64,000 nucleotides of DNA from RGIG8244 sp045639325 (GTDB taxonomy: Bacteria > Verrucomicrobiota > Lentisphaeria > Victivallales > UBA1829), in NCBI GenBank assembly GCA_045639325.1, contig JAZUCU010000002.1, positions 1 through 64,000 of the forward strand, written 5' to 3'. Within the stretch, counting starts at the first letter, position 1; each line of letters starts with the position of its first letter. Below the pieces are notes generated by a model. That model saw nothing but the letters and a program-made list of their open reading frames with translations. It was not told the origin of the DNA and did no database searches. Shown here piece after piece: positions 51,565-60,173 of the stretch. The position numbers were made by a program, and so were the translations under genes.

Positions 51565-53310
51565 TTACTTCTGATGGTAGGTAGTGTGAAGCAGGTGATG
51601 TGCTTTTTCACTGCCGGGTTCACCCAGATATTCTTTGTAGAGAGTCTGGATGTCTGCGTTTTCGTGAGAAAGACGCAGAGTCTTGCTTTCATCTTCAGTA
51701 TAGATACCTTTCATGCGCTTTTCGAGCAGGTCGGACTGACCATGGAGGAAGGGCTGACCGCCACCATTGATACAGCCGCCGGGGCAAGCCATGATTTCGA
51801 TAGCCTGGAAACGATTGGGATCCTGACGGACCATATCCAGAACTTTACGGGCATTACCGAGACCGGAGCAAGCGGCAACACGGATTGTCTTGCCGGGAGC
51901 GATTTCGACCATAGCTTCTTTCACGCCATCAAGACCGCGGACAGCGCGGAAGTTGATAGCATCGCCTTCGAGGTTTTTGCCGTTGATCATGTAGTAGACG
52001 CTGCGGCAGGCAGCTTCGAGAACACCACCGGTAACACCGAAGATGTCAGCAGCACCGGAGGAGAGACCGAGCGGGCTGTCAAATTCTTCATCTTCCATGT
52101 TAGCGAGGTTGATACCGGCTTCGCGGAACATCTTGCAGAGTTCGCGAGTTGTAACAACGTAGTCAACGTCACGGACGCCATTGGGAGCGAACTCAGGACG
52201 GGCTGCTTCGTATTTCTTAGCCTGGCAGGGCATGATGGAAACAACGATGATATCTTCCGGTTTCACGCCGATCTTTTCTGCGTAGTAAGACTTGGCGATT
52301 GCACCGAACATCTGCTGCGGAGATTTGCAGCTGGACGGGATGTGGAGCAGATCCGGATAGTTGTGTTCGATGAAGTTGATCCAGCCCGGGCAGCAAGATG
52401 TGAGAATCGGGAGATTCTTGTTTTCTTTGATGCGTTCGACGATTTCGTGACCTTCTTCCATGATGGTCAGGTCAGCGGAGAAGTTGGTGTCGAAGACTTT
52501 ATCAAAACCGAGAGCGCGGAGACCGGCAACCAGTTTCTTTGTGATGGATTTACCGGGTTCGAAACCAAATTCCTGACCGACAGCAACGCGGACTGCAGGA
52601 GCAGTCTGAACGATAACAGTCTTAGCAGGATTGTTGATTGCAGCCCAGACTTTTTTCACATAGCTCATACCGACAATTGCACCGACGGGGCAGACGTTAA
52701 CGCACTGACCGCAGAAAGTACAGGATGTTTCGGCGAGAGGAATCATGCTGGCTGTGCCAACTTTAGCACTGAAACCACGGCCATTACCTGTGAGAGCACC
52801 GACAGTCTGAACTTTGTTACAGACAGTTTCGCAGCGACGGCACATGATACATTTGGAGAGGTCGCGCATGATAGCTTCGCTGGAATCATCAACATCAAAT
52901 TTGTTGACGCTGCCGGAGAATTCGATTTTGCTGATACCGAATTCAGAAGCGAGCTTCTGCAGATCGCAATCCTGGTTCTTTGCGCATGTCAAGCAATCCT
53001 GCGGATGGTCGGACAGCATGAGTTCCAGGATGGTGCGGCGTGCTTTGAGAGCGCGCTGTGTATTGGTATGAACGACCATGCCTTCCATAACAGGAGTAGC
53101 ACAGGCGGGAGCGAGGTTTCTGCGTTTTTCAACTTCGACTACGCAAATACGGCAGGAAGCGGGTTTGTTGGAAATTCCACAGCCGCCGAGTTTGTCGCAA
53201 TAGCAAAGTGTCGGGATCTGGATGTTGAGCTCTTTAGCAGCATCAAGGATTGTGGAACCGGCAGGTACGGAAACAGATTTTCCGTTAATAGTAAGATTGA
53301 CTTTGTTCAT
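51565..53310 (-). CDS. hydA: [FeFe] hydrogenase catalytic subunit (HydA/HndD)
   Basis: The 581-residue soluble subunit makes or consumes H2. From the N-terminus it has a [2Fe-2S] domain (PTLCYCDKLGGCG, SCRICVVEV), a His-ligated cluster HPQDCLTCAKNQDC, two [4Fe-4S] clusters (CIMCRRCETVC, CTFCGQCVNVCPVGA) and the H-cluster motifs: L1 TSCCPGW, L2 MPCQAKK, L3 MACPGGCINGGGQP. It lacks the extra C-terminal cluster of the Thermotoga enzyme. It is the last gene of hydC-hydB-hydA, so it is the multimeric NAD(H)-linked type, probably electron-bifurcating with ferredoxin. Confidence 0.95.
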   Translation of the reverse strand: MNKVNLTINGKSVSVPAGSTILDAAKELNIQIPTLCYCDKLGGCGISNKPASCRICVVEVEKRRNLAPACATPVMEGMVVHTNTQRALKARRTILELMLSDHPQDCLTCAKNQDCDLQKLASEFGISKIEFSGSVNKFDVDDSSEAIMRDLSKCIMCRRCETVCNKVQTVGALTGNGRGFSAKVGTASMIPLAETSCTFCGQCVNVCPVGAIVGMSYVKKVWAAINNPAKTVIVQTAPAVRVAVGQEFGFEPGKSITKKLVAGLRALGFDKVFDTNFSADLTIMEEGHEIVERIKENKNLPILTSCCPGWINFIEHNYPDLLHIPSSCKSPQQMFGAIAKSYYAEKIGVKPEDIIVVSIMPCQAKKYEAARPEFAPNGVRDVDYVVTTRELCKMFREAGINLANMEDEEFDSPLGLSSGAADIFGVTGGVLEAACRSVYYMINGKNLEGDAINFRAVRGLDGVKEAMVEIAPGKTIRVAACSGLGNARKVLDMVRQDPNRFQAIEIMACPGGCINGGGQPFLHGQSDLLEKRMKGIYTEDESKTLRLSHENADIQTLYKEYLGEPGSEKAHHLLHTTYHQK

Positions 53311-53320
53311 CGTGTCACAC

Positions 53321-55252
53321 TCATTCTTTTACAATGGCTTTCTTCGGGCAGCCGTCAATACAGGCACCGCACTTGATGCACTTCTTGACGTCGATCACAT
53401 GCTTCTGTTTCAGTTCGCCTTCGATAGCACCGATGGGGCAGAAACGTTTACATTTTGTACAACCGATACAGGCATCTGTAATGGTGAGGTTGTACAGCTT
53501 CTGGCATGTACCGGCAGGGCATTTCTTGTCGCGGACGTGTGCAATGTATTCGTCCTTGAAGTAACGCAGTGTGCTGAGGATCGGGTTGGGAGCTGTCTGA
53601 CCGAGACCGCAGAGAGCAGTATCAGTGATTGTTTTTGCCAGTTCTTCCAGTTCGACCAGCATTTCTTCTGTGCCGTTACCGTCGCAAATCTTTTCGAGCA
53701 TTTCGAGCATACGGCGTGTACCGATACGGCAGGGTGTGCACTTACCGCAGGATTCGTCTTTTGTGAAGTCCAGATAGAACTTAGCCATAGCGGGCATGCA
53801 GTCTTTATCAGAAAGAACGATCATACCGCCGGAACCCATCATGGAGCCGATTTTGCCGAGGTTAGCGTAGTCGATCGGAGTATCGAGGTTTTCTTTTGTG
53901 ATACAACCGCCGGAGGGACCACCGGTCTGCACGGCTTTGAATTCACGACCGCCGGAGATACCACCCCCGATTTCGTAAATGATTTCACGGAGAGTTGTAC
54001 CCATGGGAACTTCAACGAGACCCACGTTGTTGATCTGACCGGCGAGAGCGAAAACCTTTGTACCGGAGTTACCGCTGATGGTCTTTACCCAGTTGCCGTT
54101 GGCATCGAATTCTGCATTCCAGTTACCGATACCGGCATACCATTTTGCGCCGTTGAGGATGATAACGGGAACCATAGCGTATGTTTCAACGTTGTTCACG
54201 TTTGTGGAGCAGCCCCAGTAACCGCCACCGATGTTAGCGGGGAACGGAGGTTTCGTTGTGGGCTCACCGCGCATACCTTCCATGGAGTGGATCAGAGCAG
54301 TTTCTTCACCGCAGACGAATGCACCGGCACCGAGTTTGATTTCGATATCGAAGCAGAAGTCTGTACCCATGATGTTTTTGCCGAGGAGACCGAGTTCGCG
54401 AGCTTCTTCGATTGCTTTCTGCAAACGGGCAACTGCGAGAGGATATTCAGCACGGATGTAAACCAAACCGCTCTGTGCGCCGATAGCATAAGCACCGATC
54501 GCCATAGCTTCGATAACTGTGTTCGGGTCACCTTCCATGATGGAGCGGTCCATGAACGCACCGGGGTCACCTTCGTCAGCGTTACAGACGATGTATTTTT
54601 CATCAGCCTGAACACCGGCAGCGATTTTCCATTTCAAACCAGTGGGGAAGCCGGCACCACCGCGTCCGCAAAGACCGGAGTTGAGAACTTCCTGAACGAC
54701 TTCTTCGCGTTTCATGCTGAAGAGACATTTTGCGAGAGCCTGGTAACCTTTGTTTGCGATGTATTCTGTGATGTCTTCCGGATCGAGCAAACCGCAGTTA
54801 CGCAGAGCGATACGCTGCTGTTTTGCATAGAAAGCCATCTTTGCATAGTCATGAATGCGTTCGTTGATTGCAGGTTCAACGAAGAGGAGGCGTTCGACCA
54901 ATTCTTTGCCGACAACGTGTTTTTCGACGATTTCTTTTGCATCATCGGGAGTGACCTGAACGTAGAAGACGTTGTCAGGCATGACCTTGACGATCGGCCC
55001 CTGTGCACAGAAACCGAAGCAACCGGTCTGAACGACTTTCACGTCATTTTCCAAACCGTTTTCAGCGATGTATTTTCTGAGATTATCCATCAATTCTGCA
55101 GCATTGGAAGCATGGCAACCGGTACCGCCGCAGCAGAGGAGTTCTTTTTTTGCAGATTTGATATCATGTTCAGCAGTTTCGCGCAGAACAAGTTTACCTT
55201 TACAGGCATTGTAAAAATCGAGCAAAGCTGCCTGAGAATTAATTTTATCCAT
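53321..55252 (-). CDS. hydB: NAD(H)-binding hydrogenase subunit HydB/HndC (NuoF-like)
   Basis: 643 residues from ATG 55252; the frame continues 22 codons upstream into the hydC gene, which is not used. The N-terminal thioredoxin-like [2Fe-2S] domain has CCGGTGCHAS and GCFGFCAQGP. The NuoF core carries GRGGAGFPTGLKW (FMN/NAD site), VCNADEGDPGAFMDR, GAGAFVCGEETALI and CGKCTPCRIGT (N3 cluster). Two C-terminal ferredoxin clusters are CIGCTKCKRFCP and CIKCGACIDGCP. It passes electrons between NADH, ferredoxin and HydA. Starts 4 nt after the hydC stop. Confidence 0.95.
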   Translation of the reverse strand: MDKINSQAALLDFYNACKGKLVLRETAEHDIKSAKKELLCCGGTGCHASNAAELMDNLRKYIAENGLENDVKVVQTGCFGFCAQGPIVKVMPDNVFYVQVTPDDAKEIVEKHVVGKELVERLLFVEPAINERIHDYAKMAFYAKQQRIALRNCGLLDPEDITEYIANKGYQALAKCLFSMKREEVVQEVLNSGLCGRGGAGFPTGLKWKIAAGVQADEKYIVCNADEGDPGAFMDRSIMEGDPNTVIEAMAIGAYAIGAQSGLVYIRAEYPLAVARLQKAIEEARELGLLGKNIMGTDFCFDIEIKLGAGAFVCGEETALIHSMEGMRGEPTTKPPFPANIGGGYWGCSTNVNNVETYAMVPVIILNGAKWYAGIGNWNAEFDANGNWVKTISGNSGTKVFALAGQINNVGLVEVPMGTTLREIIYEIGGGISGGREFKAVQTGGPSGGCITKENLDTPIDYANLGKIGSMMGSGGMIVLSDKDCMPAMAKFYLDFTKDESCGKCTPCRIGTRRMLEMLEKICDGNGTEEMLVELEELAKTITDTALCGLGQTAPNPILSTLRYFKDEYIAHVRDKKCPAGTCQKLYNLTITDACIGCTKCKRFCPIGAIEGELKQKHVIDVKKCIKCGACIDGCPKKAIVKE

Positions 55253-55256
55253 GGAA

Positions 55257-55772
55257 TCAACCTTTAGCTTTGTATTCGTTAACAATTTCAACGGCTTTAG
55301 CCGGGGTGACTTTACCATAAACTTTACCGTTCACCATCATAACCGGTGCAAGTCCGCAGGCACCAACGCAACGAAGTGCGTTGAGGGAGAACAAACCGTC
55401 GGGAGTCGGGTTTGTATCAGCTTTGATACCGAGAACACGTTCGAGTTCCTGGATAACTTTTTCTGCGCCTTTCACGTAGCAAGCGGTACCGAGGCAAACG
55501 TCAACAACGTATTTACCTTTGGGTTCAGTGGAGAAGTAGTTATAAAAGCTAACAACACCGGAAACATGAGCTTCTGCGAGAGCCAGCTTTTGAGCAACGT
55601 GAATCTGTACTTCGCGGGGAAGATACCCGAAAATGGCTTGTGCGCGATGAAGAACCTGGATCAAACGTCCACGACGGCGTTCATCTGCCCGATCAATGCC
55701 GAGACCGTCAATAAACGCATCCAATTCTGCGAATTTTTCGGCAGCAGCTTCTGATAATTTTTTGCAACACAT
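55257..55772 (-). CDS. hydC: [2Fe-2S] hydrogenase subunit HydC/HndA (NuoE-like)
   Basis: 171 residues. The helical N-terminus with LIQVLHRAQAIFGYLP is typical of NuoE, followed by the thioredoxin-like [2Fe-2S] domain: CLGTACYVKGA and NALRCVGACGLAPVMMVNG supply the four Cys ligands. Promoter-proximal gene of the hydrogenase operon. Together the three genes form a complete cytoplasmic HydABC complex; maturases HydEFG are not in the window. Confidence 0.93.
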   Translation of the reverse strand: MCCKKLSEAAAEKFAELDAFIDGLGIDRADERRRGRLIQVLHRAQAIFGYLPREVQIHVAQKLALAEAHVSGVVSFYNYFSTEPKGKYVVDVCLGTACYVKGAEKVIQELERVLGIKADTNPTPDGLFSLNALRCVGACGLAPVMMVNGKVYGKVTPAKAVEIVNEYKAKG

Positions 55773-56210
55773 TTTTTGTTTCTACCTTCAAATATTAGTG
55801 TTCGTTTAGTATAAAAAACAATGAATACCGCATAAATACCTGCGGTGCCAAATTCTTTTATTGCAGTTACCCTGCTCCGTACACCTCATCTTTCTTTGTT
55901 ATAATTGTTAAACATCAATCGGTTAAATTGTTTTAGAAAAATTTCATTTTCAAGTAGATGAAATGTCTTTTTAAAATACACTTCCCTACTCTCATATAAC
56001 ATATCACATAATTTCAAAAAGTCAAATCAAAATTCTAAAATAATGAAAAAAATATCGAAGTCCAAAAAAACAATTACTTCAATTCGTTTTAACTAACTGA
56101 AGAAAAACAGAATTACAACCGATTTTTTTACCCGGAAAAACAAACAAAACCCGCCAACGGAAAGTATTTCACGCTGACGGGTTAAAGAATCCGGGAGGAT
56201 CAATCCGTAA
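55773..56210. other. Gene-free region upstream of the hydrogenase operon
   Basis: AT-rich and without a credible ORF. It should contain the hyd promoter, but several weak matches compete and none is convincing. A short hairpin ACCGCA/TGCGGT lies near 55833-55852. The far end holds the infA terminator. Confidence 0.4.
56130..56183 (-). terminator. Rho-independent terminator after infA
   Basis: Minus strand: AACCCGTCAGCG (56183-56172) pairs with CGTTGGCGGGTT (56159-56148) with two non-Watson-Crick positions, followed by TTGTTTGTTTTT. Confidence 0.7.
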
Positions 56211-56435
56211 TTACTTCTGACGGAATACGATTCTGCCTTTTGTCAAATCATAGGGTGACATTTCCAATGTAACGGTGTCACCGGGGAGAATACGGATGAA
56301 ATTCAACCGCATTTTTCCGCTGATATGCGCAAGAACACAATGCTTGTTCTGCAGTTCCACACGGAACATGGTGTTCGGAAGCAGTTCTTTTACAACTCCT
56401 TCCAGCCGGATCACGTCTTTCGTCTCTTTAGACAC
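56211..56435 (-). CDS. infA: Translation initiation factor IF-1
   Basis: 74 residues of the S1-like OB fold, with the family pattern VIRLEGVVKELLPNTMFRVEL, GKMRLNFIRILPGDTV and KGRIVFRQK. Its ATG lies inside the end of the map gene (8-nt overlap), so translation is coupled. The gene order adk-map-infA is that of the end of the spc ribosomal operon in many bacteria, but secY and ribosomal genes are not upstream here. Confidence 0.96.
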   Translation of the reverse strand: MSKETKDVIRLEGVVKELLPNTMFRVELQNKHCVLAHISGKMRLNFIRILPGDTVTLEMSPYDLTKGRIVFRQK

Positions 56436-57192
56436 GGGTCAATACCTCCACTTGTCCTTCTGTAATTAATATCATGTGTTCAAAATGGGCAGACTTTGCA
56501 CCGTCCGCCGTACGGACCGTCCACTGGTCCTTTTCTACGTAAATTTTATATGAACCAAGATTTAACATCGGTTCAATACAAAGTACCATACCGGGTACAA
56601 GGCGTGGGCCTTTTACCGCGGAAGCAAAGTTGGGAACTTCGGGCGGCTCATGGAGTGCAATACCGCAGCCATGTCCAACAAAATCTCTGACGACGCCAAG
56701 AGAATGTTCTTTTGCAACCCGTTCCACTGCTTTGGAGATATCGCGAACGAAAGCTCCATTTTTTGCAGCTTTGATCCCTGCTTCAAGCGCAAGACGTGTT
56801 CCTTCCAGAAGACGTTTCTCCGCGGCAGGCATTTCGGTTCCCACATATACGGTTTTGGCAGTGTCGCCCATGGCTCCATTATACTGAATTCCCACATCAA
56901 GGCTTACAACGTCGCCTTCGTTGAGAATCCGATGAGGATTACCAATCCCGTGTACGACTTCGTCGTTCACAGAGATACATACATTGCCGGGATATCCATG
57001 ATACCCGCGGAATGCAGAAACACCCCCGGATGCTTTAATAATAGCACCGGCGAGATCGTCCAGTTCTTTTGTTGTCATACCGGGACGCACCTGCTCAGCG
57101 ATCTGATCTCTGGCAATGGCAGTCATCCGGGCGGCAACACGGATCCGTTCGATCTCATCGGGAGTATGAATTATAAAATCGCGACGGGCCAT
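56428..57192 (-). CDS. map: Methionine aminopeptidase type I
   Basis: 254 residues, removing N-terminal Met from nascent proteins. The five metal ligands are in place: Asp in SLDVGIQYNG and Asp in GAMGDTAKT, His in GHGCGIALHEPP, Glu in MVLCIEPMLN and the late Glu in the C-terminal EHMILITEG region. The substrate His is in YHGYPGNVCIS. It starts 3 nt after the adk stop and overlaps infA. Confidence 0.96.
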   Translation of the reverse strand: MARRDFIIHTPDEIERIRVAARMTAIARDQIAEQVRPGMTTKELDDLAGAIIKASGGVSAFRGYHGYPGNVCISVNDEVVHGIGNPHRILNEGDVVSLDVGIQYNGAMGDTAKTVYVGTEMPAAEKRLLEGTRLALEAGIKAAKNGAFVRDISKAVERVAKEHSLGVVRDFVGHGCGIALHEPPEVPNFASAVKGPRLVPGMVLCIEPMLNLGSYKIYVEKDQWTVRTADGAKSAHFEHMILITEGQVEVLTRV

Positions 57193-57195
57193 GAC

Positions 57196-57849
57196 TTATT
57201 GCAATACGGCGCAGAGAGCGGCGTATCCTTCATCTTTGGGAAGAGAAGAATCAATTGTAACCAACAGACCGGCTGCTGTATAGAAATCGATCAGCGGAGC
57301 TGTCTGTTCGCGATAGACTTTCAAACGGTTCTGAGCTGTTTCCAGAGAGTCATCGCTGCGCTGATAGAGTTCGCCACCGCAAGCATCACAAACGCCTTCG
57401 ACTTTCGGCGGGCAGAAAATCTTGTTGTAACCGGTGTTGCATTTGCGGCACATGATACGTGCTGTGAGGCGCTGAAGAAGAAGTTCTTCCGGAGCATCAA
57501 AAAGCACAACAGCATCAAGTTTGCTGCCGATTTTTTCCAGTTCTTTCTTCAGCAATTCAGCCTGGGCAACGGTACGGGGGAAACCGTCGAGAATGAAACC
57601 ATCGGCACATTCGGGGGAAGAAAGTTTATTGGCAACCATTCCGGCGACGACGTCATCGGGAACGAGTTTACCGGCATCCATGCAGGCTTTTGCGGATTTA
57701 CCGAGTTCTGTACCGGCAGCGATTTCGCCGCGCAGAATATCCCCGGTGGAAATGTGTGCAAGTTTTTCTGCTTCCATCAACGGAGCAGACAGAGTTCCTT
57801 TACCGGCTCCCGGAGGACCGAGAAACACCAGATTTTTCTTGTTGATCAT
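57196..57849 (-). CDS. adk: Adenylate kinase
   Basis: 217 residues from ATG 57849 with AGGAG upstream; a longer frame of 19 residues is not supported. P-loop GPPGAGKGT, AMP site ISTGDILR, DGFPRT motif, and a zinc-type LID with four Cys (CRKCNTGYNKIFCPP and CDACGG). It interconverts ATP and AMP with 2 ADP. First gene of adk-map-infA. Confidence 0.96.
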   Translation of the reverse strand: MINKKNLVFLGPPGAGKGTLSAPLMEAEKLAHISTGDILRGEIAAGTELGKSAKACMDAGKLVPDDVVAGMVANKLSSPECADGFILDGFPRTVAQAELLKKELEKIGSKLDAVVLFDAPEELLLQRLTARIMCRKCNTGYNKIFCPPKVEGVCDACGGELYQRSDDSLETAQNRLKVYREQTAPLIDFYTAAGLLVTIDSSLPKDEGYAALCAVLQ

Positions 57850-57929
57850 AATACTCTCCTGATTGTCAGGTACAAATGTTATTATTTCTGAATGGCAGTT
57901 TACCATTCATTTGTTATTGTTAAGCCTAT

Positions 57930-57958
57930 AATATAAAGCGTGTTTGTGATTTTTTCAA
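57930..57958 (-). promoter_or_regulatory. Promoter of adk-map-infA
   Basis: Minus strand: TTGAAA (57958-57953), 17-nt spacer, TATATT (57935-57930). Confidence 0.65.
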
Positions 57959-57993
57959 GTCAAAATCAACACTTTCACGTTTTTTTCTTATTT

Positions 57994-58671
57994 TCAGCGC
58001 AATGCGGGGTCACGCATACCCAGCTCTTCGAAGGCACGAATACGCAAGGTGCAGCTGTCACATTTCTCACACGGATACCCTTCTGCATCCGGATTGTAAC
58101 AGCTGTGTGTCAGACCGTAATCCACGCCTAAATCCAAGCCGCGCTGAATGATTTCAGACTTCTTCATAAACTGAAGCGGCGCATGGATATTGAATTCCCA
58201 ATTTTCATCAATGGCTTTGGTTCCCAAGGTTGCAGTACGCTGAAATGCTTTCACAAATGCATCGCGACAATCGGGATAGCCGGAATAATCCAATGAATTC
58301 ACCCCGATAAAAATATCTTTCGCACCCAATGTTTCCGCATAAGAAACGCCGAAGGATAAAAAGATCAAATTCCGGGCAGGGACATACGTCACAGGCGCCG
58401 TCTCATGAAATCCGCCCTCCCCTTGCGGCACATCGATCTCATCCGATGTCAAAGCGGAACCGCCCCAGAGACGCATATCGAACCGGATCGTCATCAGCGG
58501 AATACCGGCACGGTCGGCAATGCGTTTTGCAGCGGCAAGTTCCACATTGTGACGCTGTCCATAATCAAACGTCACGCCATAAACATCAAAATTTTCACTC
58601 TGTGCAATGGCAAGACATGTGGCGGAATCCAAACCGCCGCTCAACAATACAACTGCTTTCTGTTTTTCCAT
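57994..58671 (-). CDS. queC: 7-cyano-7-deazaguanine synthase
   Basis: 225 residues, converting carboxy-deazaguanine to preQ0 with ATP and ammonia in queuosine synthesis. PP-loop VLLSGGLDSATC, VTFDYGQRH, TYVPARNLIFLSF and a C-terminal zinc site (CYNPDAEGYPCEKCDSC). It is 6 nt downstream of queE. queD and queF are not in the window. Confidence 0.95.
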   Translation of the reverse strand: MEKQKAVVLLSGGLDSATCLAIAQSENFDVYGVTFDYGQRHNVELAAAKRIADRAGIPLMTIRFDMRLWGGSALTSDEIDVPQGEGGFHETAPVTYVPARNLIFLSFGVSYAETLGAKDIFIGVNSLDYSGYPDCRDAFVKAFQRTATLGTKAIDENWEFNIHAPLQFMKKSEIIQRGLDLGVDYGLTHSCYNPDAEGYPCEKCDSCTLRIRAFEELGMRDPALR

Positions 58672-58677
58672 GATTGC

Positions 58678-59337
58678 TTAAACTCCTTCCGCTTCTGCGC
58701 CCCAGATGATTTTATGAAATTGTAAATTAATTCGTACATTCAGATGATCTTCCAAAATCCACTTGACCAATTCCGCACTGTCCATTGTCCCGGCGGCCGG
58801 ACTGAACAACACGTGCCCTGCCCGATTTTCCAGATCGAATTCTCTCAACGCCTGTACGGAGAAATCATAGTCGCGACGATCTTCGATGACAAATTTGACT
58901 TCATCGCAAGATCTGACATTCCGGAAATTCGATTTCAACATGGCTTGATCTTCTCCGCTTGACGGCGTTTTCATGTCAATGATCCGGATCACACCATCCG
59001 GCAAAACACTGCAATCGGCTGCGCCGTTTGTTTCCATCAGAACAGTATACCCGGCATCCAGAAGAGCCTGGGCAAGGACAACCACGTTTTTCTGCATCAA
59101 AGGTTCGCCGCCGGTAATTTCAACCAGAGGGATTACCGCATCTTTTGCCAGATCGAGCAACTGTGCAATGGTCATTTCCGAACCGGAATCAAAACTGCGA
59201 GCCTTGCGGGTATCACACCAGCGGCAGTTCAGCTGACATCCGGCGAGACGGATAAAAAAGCAGGGCTTCCCGGCATAAGAGGATTCCCCTTGAATGCTGG
59301 CAAATGTTTCATAAATGCGCAAGGTAGTCTGATTCAT
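58678..59337 (-). CDS. queE: 7-carboxy-7-deazaguanine synthase (radical SAM)
   Basis: 219 residues from ATG 59337, which shares one base with the stop of the methyltransferase gene (TGATG). The radical-SAM cluster motif is CQLNCRWCDT (CxxxCxxC), preceded by SIQGESSYAG and followed by EITGGEPLMQ, all QueE hallmarks. It ring-contracts carboxytetrahydropterin. Coupled upstream to a methyltransferase and downstream to queC. Confidence 0.95.
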   Translation of the reverse strand: MNQTTLRIYETFASIQGESSYAGKPCFFIRLAGCQLNCRWCDTRKARSFDSGSEMTIAQLLDLAKDAVIPLVEITGGEPLMQKNVVVLAQALLDAGYTVLMETNGAADCSVLPDGVIRIIDMKTPSSGEDQAMLKSNFRNVRSCDEVKFVIEDRRDYDFSVQALREFDLENRAGHVLFSPAAGTMDSAELVKWILEDHLNVRINLQFHKIIWGAEAEGV

Positions 59338-59987
59338 CAATTATCCTTTCTGAAAATCATAAGCATCTGAGTCAATAAAATACACCGGATCCATTCGGAA
59401 TGAAGCAAGGTCTGATTTCCGGCAGCCGATTTTACTTCGTGAGCAGTCAACGGACGTTCATCCGGAAAGTGCCAGCATCGGGACAGCTCGGCAAATTTCC
59501 GGACAGTCCAATACAACGTGGAATCCGCAGGAAAAAGAAACGCAGCAATTCCGCCCGGCTTTAATGCGGCAAAATGATTCTGTACAGCTAATGCGGTCTG
59601 TTCCGGTGAAAAATGTTCAATCAATCCGGCACTGAATACGAAATCAAAGTCTTTCTCCGGCGGAGCTTGCAATACATCATGCATCATGCCATCAGACGGA
59701 CAGGATAATTTCTGCTGTTTGAACAGTTCTACACCGGCGGCATTGGTATCGGCAACAACATAACGGTCACAAGAAAAATTTGTTGTTACGGCATGGGCAA
59801 AAGAGCTGTTGCCTCCACCGAATTCCAATATACGCAAAGGAGGTTGTTCCAATGAAAAACAGGATTGGGCTTTCAATGCACGGACAAGCCTGCCGGACGT
59901 AATCCGACGCAGACACAATGCCGTTGGGAACGGTTTACGATAATACCTGTCCCAATCTGTTTTTTCTGTATTGCTCATATTTGCCAT
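59337..59987 (-). CDS. Class I SAM-dependent methyltransferase
   Basis: 216 residues with motif I ILEFGGGNSSFAHA, an acidic motif II end YVVADTN and the post-II segment DFDFVFSAGLIEHFSP, then LKPGGIAAFLFPAD. The substrate is unknown. It heads the methyltransferase-queE-queC operon; the link to deazaguanine synthesis is only positional. A small C-terminal part around LLTQMLMIF is hydrophobic. Confidence 0.85.
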   Translation of the reverse strand: MANMSNTEKTDWDRYYRKPFPTALCLRRITSGRLVRALKAQSCFSLEQPPLRILEFGGGNSSFAHAVTTNFSCDRYVVADTNAAGVELFKQQKLSCPSDGMMHDVLQAPPEKDFDFVFSAGLIEHFSPEQTALAVQNHFAALKPGGIAAFLFPADSTLYWTVRKFAELSRCWHFPDERPLTAHEVKSAAGNQTLLHSEWIRCILLTQMLMIFRKDN

Positions 59988-60022
59988 ATATAAGTTTGTT
60001 TTAATTTTTTACTAAAACAAGT

Positions 60023-60050
60023 AATATACAACATTTCAGCAGAAAATCAA
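60023..60050 (-). promoter_or_regulatory. Promoter of methyltransferase-queE-queC
   Basis: Minus strand: TTGATT (60050-60045), 16-nt spacer, TATATT (60028-60023). Confidence 0.6.
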
Positions 60051-60102
60051 GTATATTTCCATTCAATCCAAATATATCGTTATAAAAATATCGAAAGCTT
60101 GC

Positions 60103-60131
60103 TTGAAATATCTGTATTTATGCAGTATATT
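60103..60131 (+). promoter_or_regulatory. Promoter of Na+/alanine symporter gene
   Basis: Plus strand: TTGAAA (60103-60108), 17-nt spacer, TATATT (60126-60131), leader of about 36 nt. Confidence 0.65.
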
Positions 60132-60173
60132 AACAGGATTGATTATTTTACTTCAAAAAAGAAAGAATATACT

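Noticed and set aside
51574..55267. 600- and 681-codon open frames opposite hydA and hydB
   Set aside because: Shadow frames of conserved hydrogenase genes; no motif or start site.
59988..60022. preQ1-type riboswitch ahead of the queE-queC operon
   Set aside because: No matching stem-loop or purine-rich tail could be found by eye.
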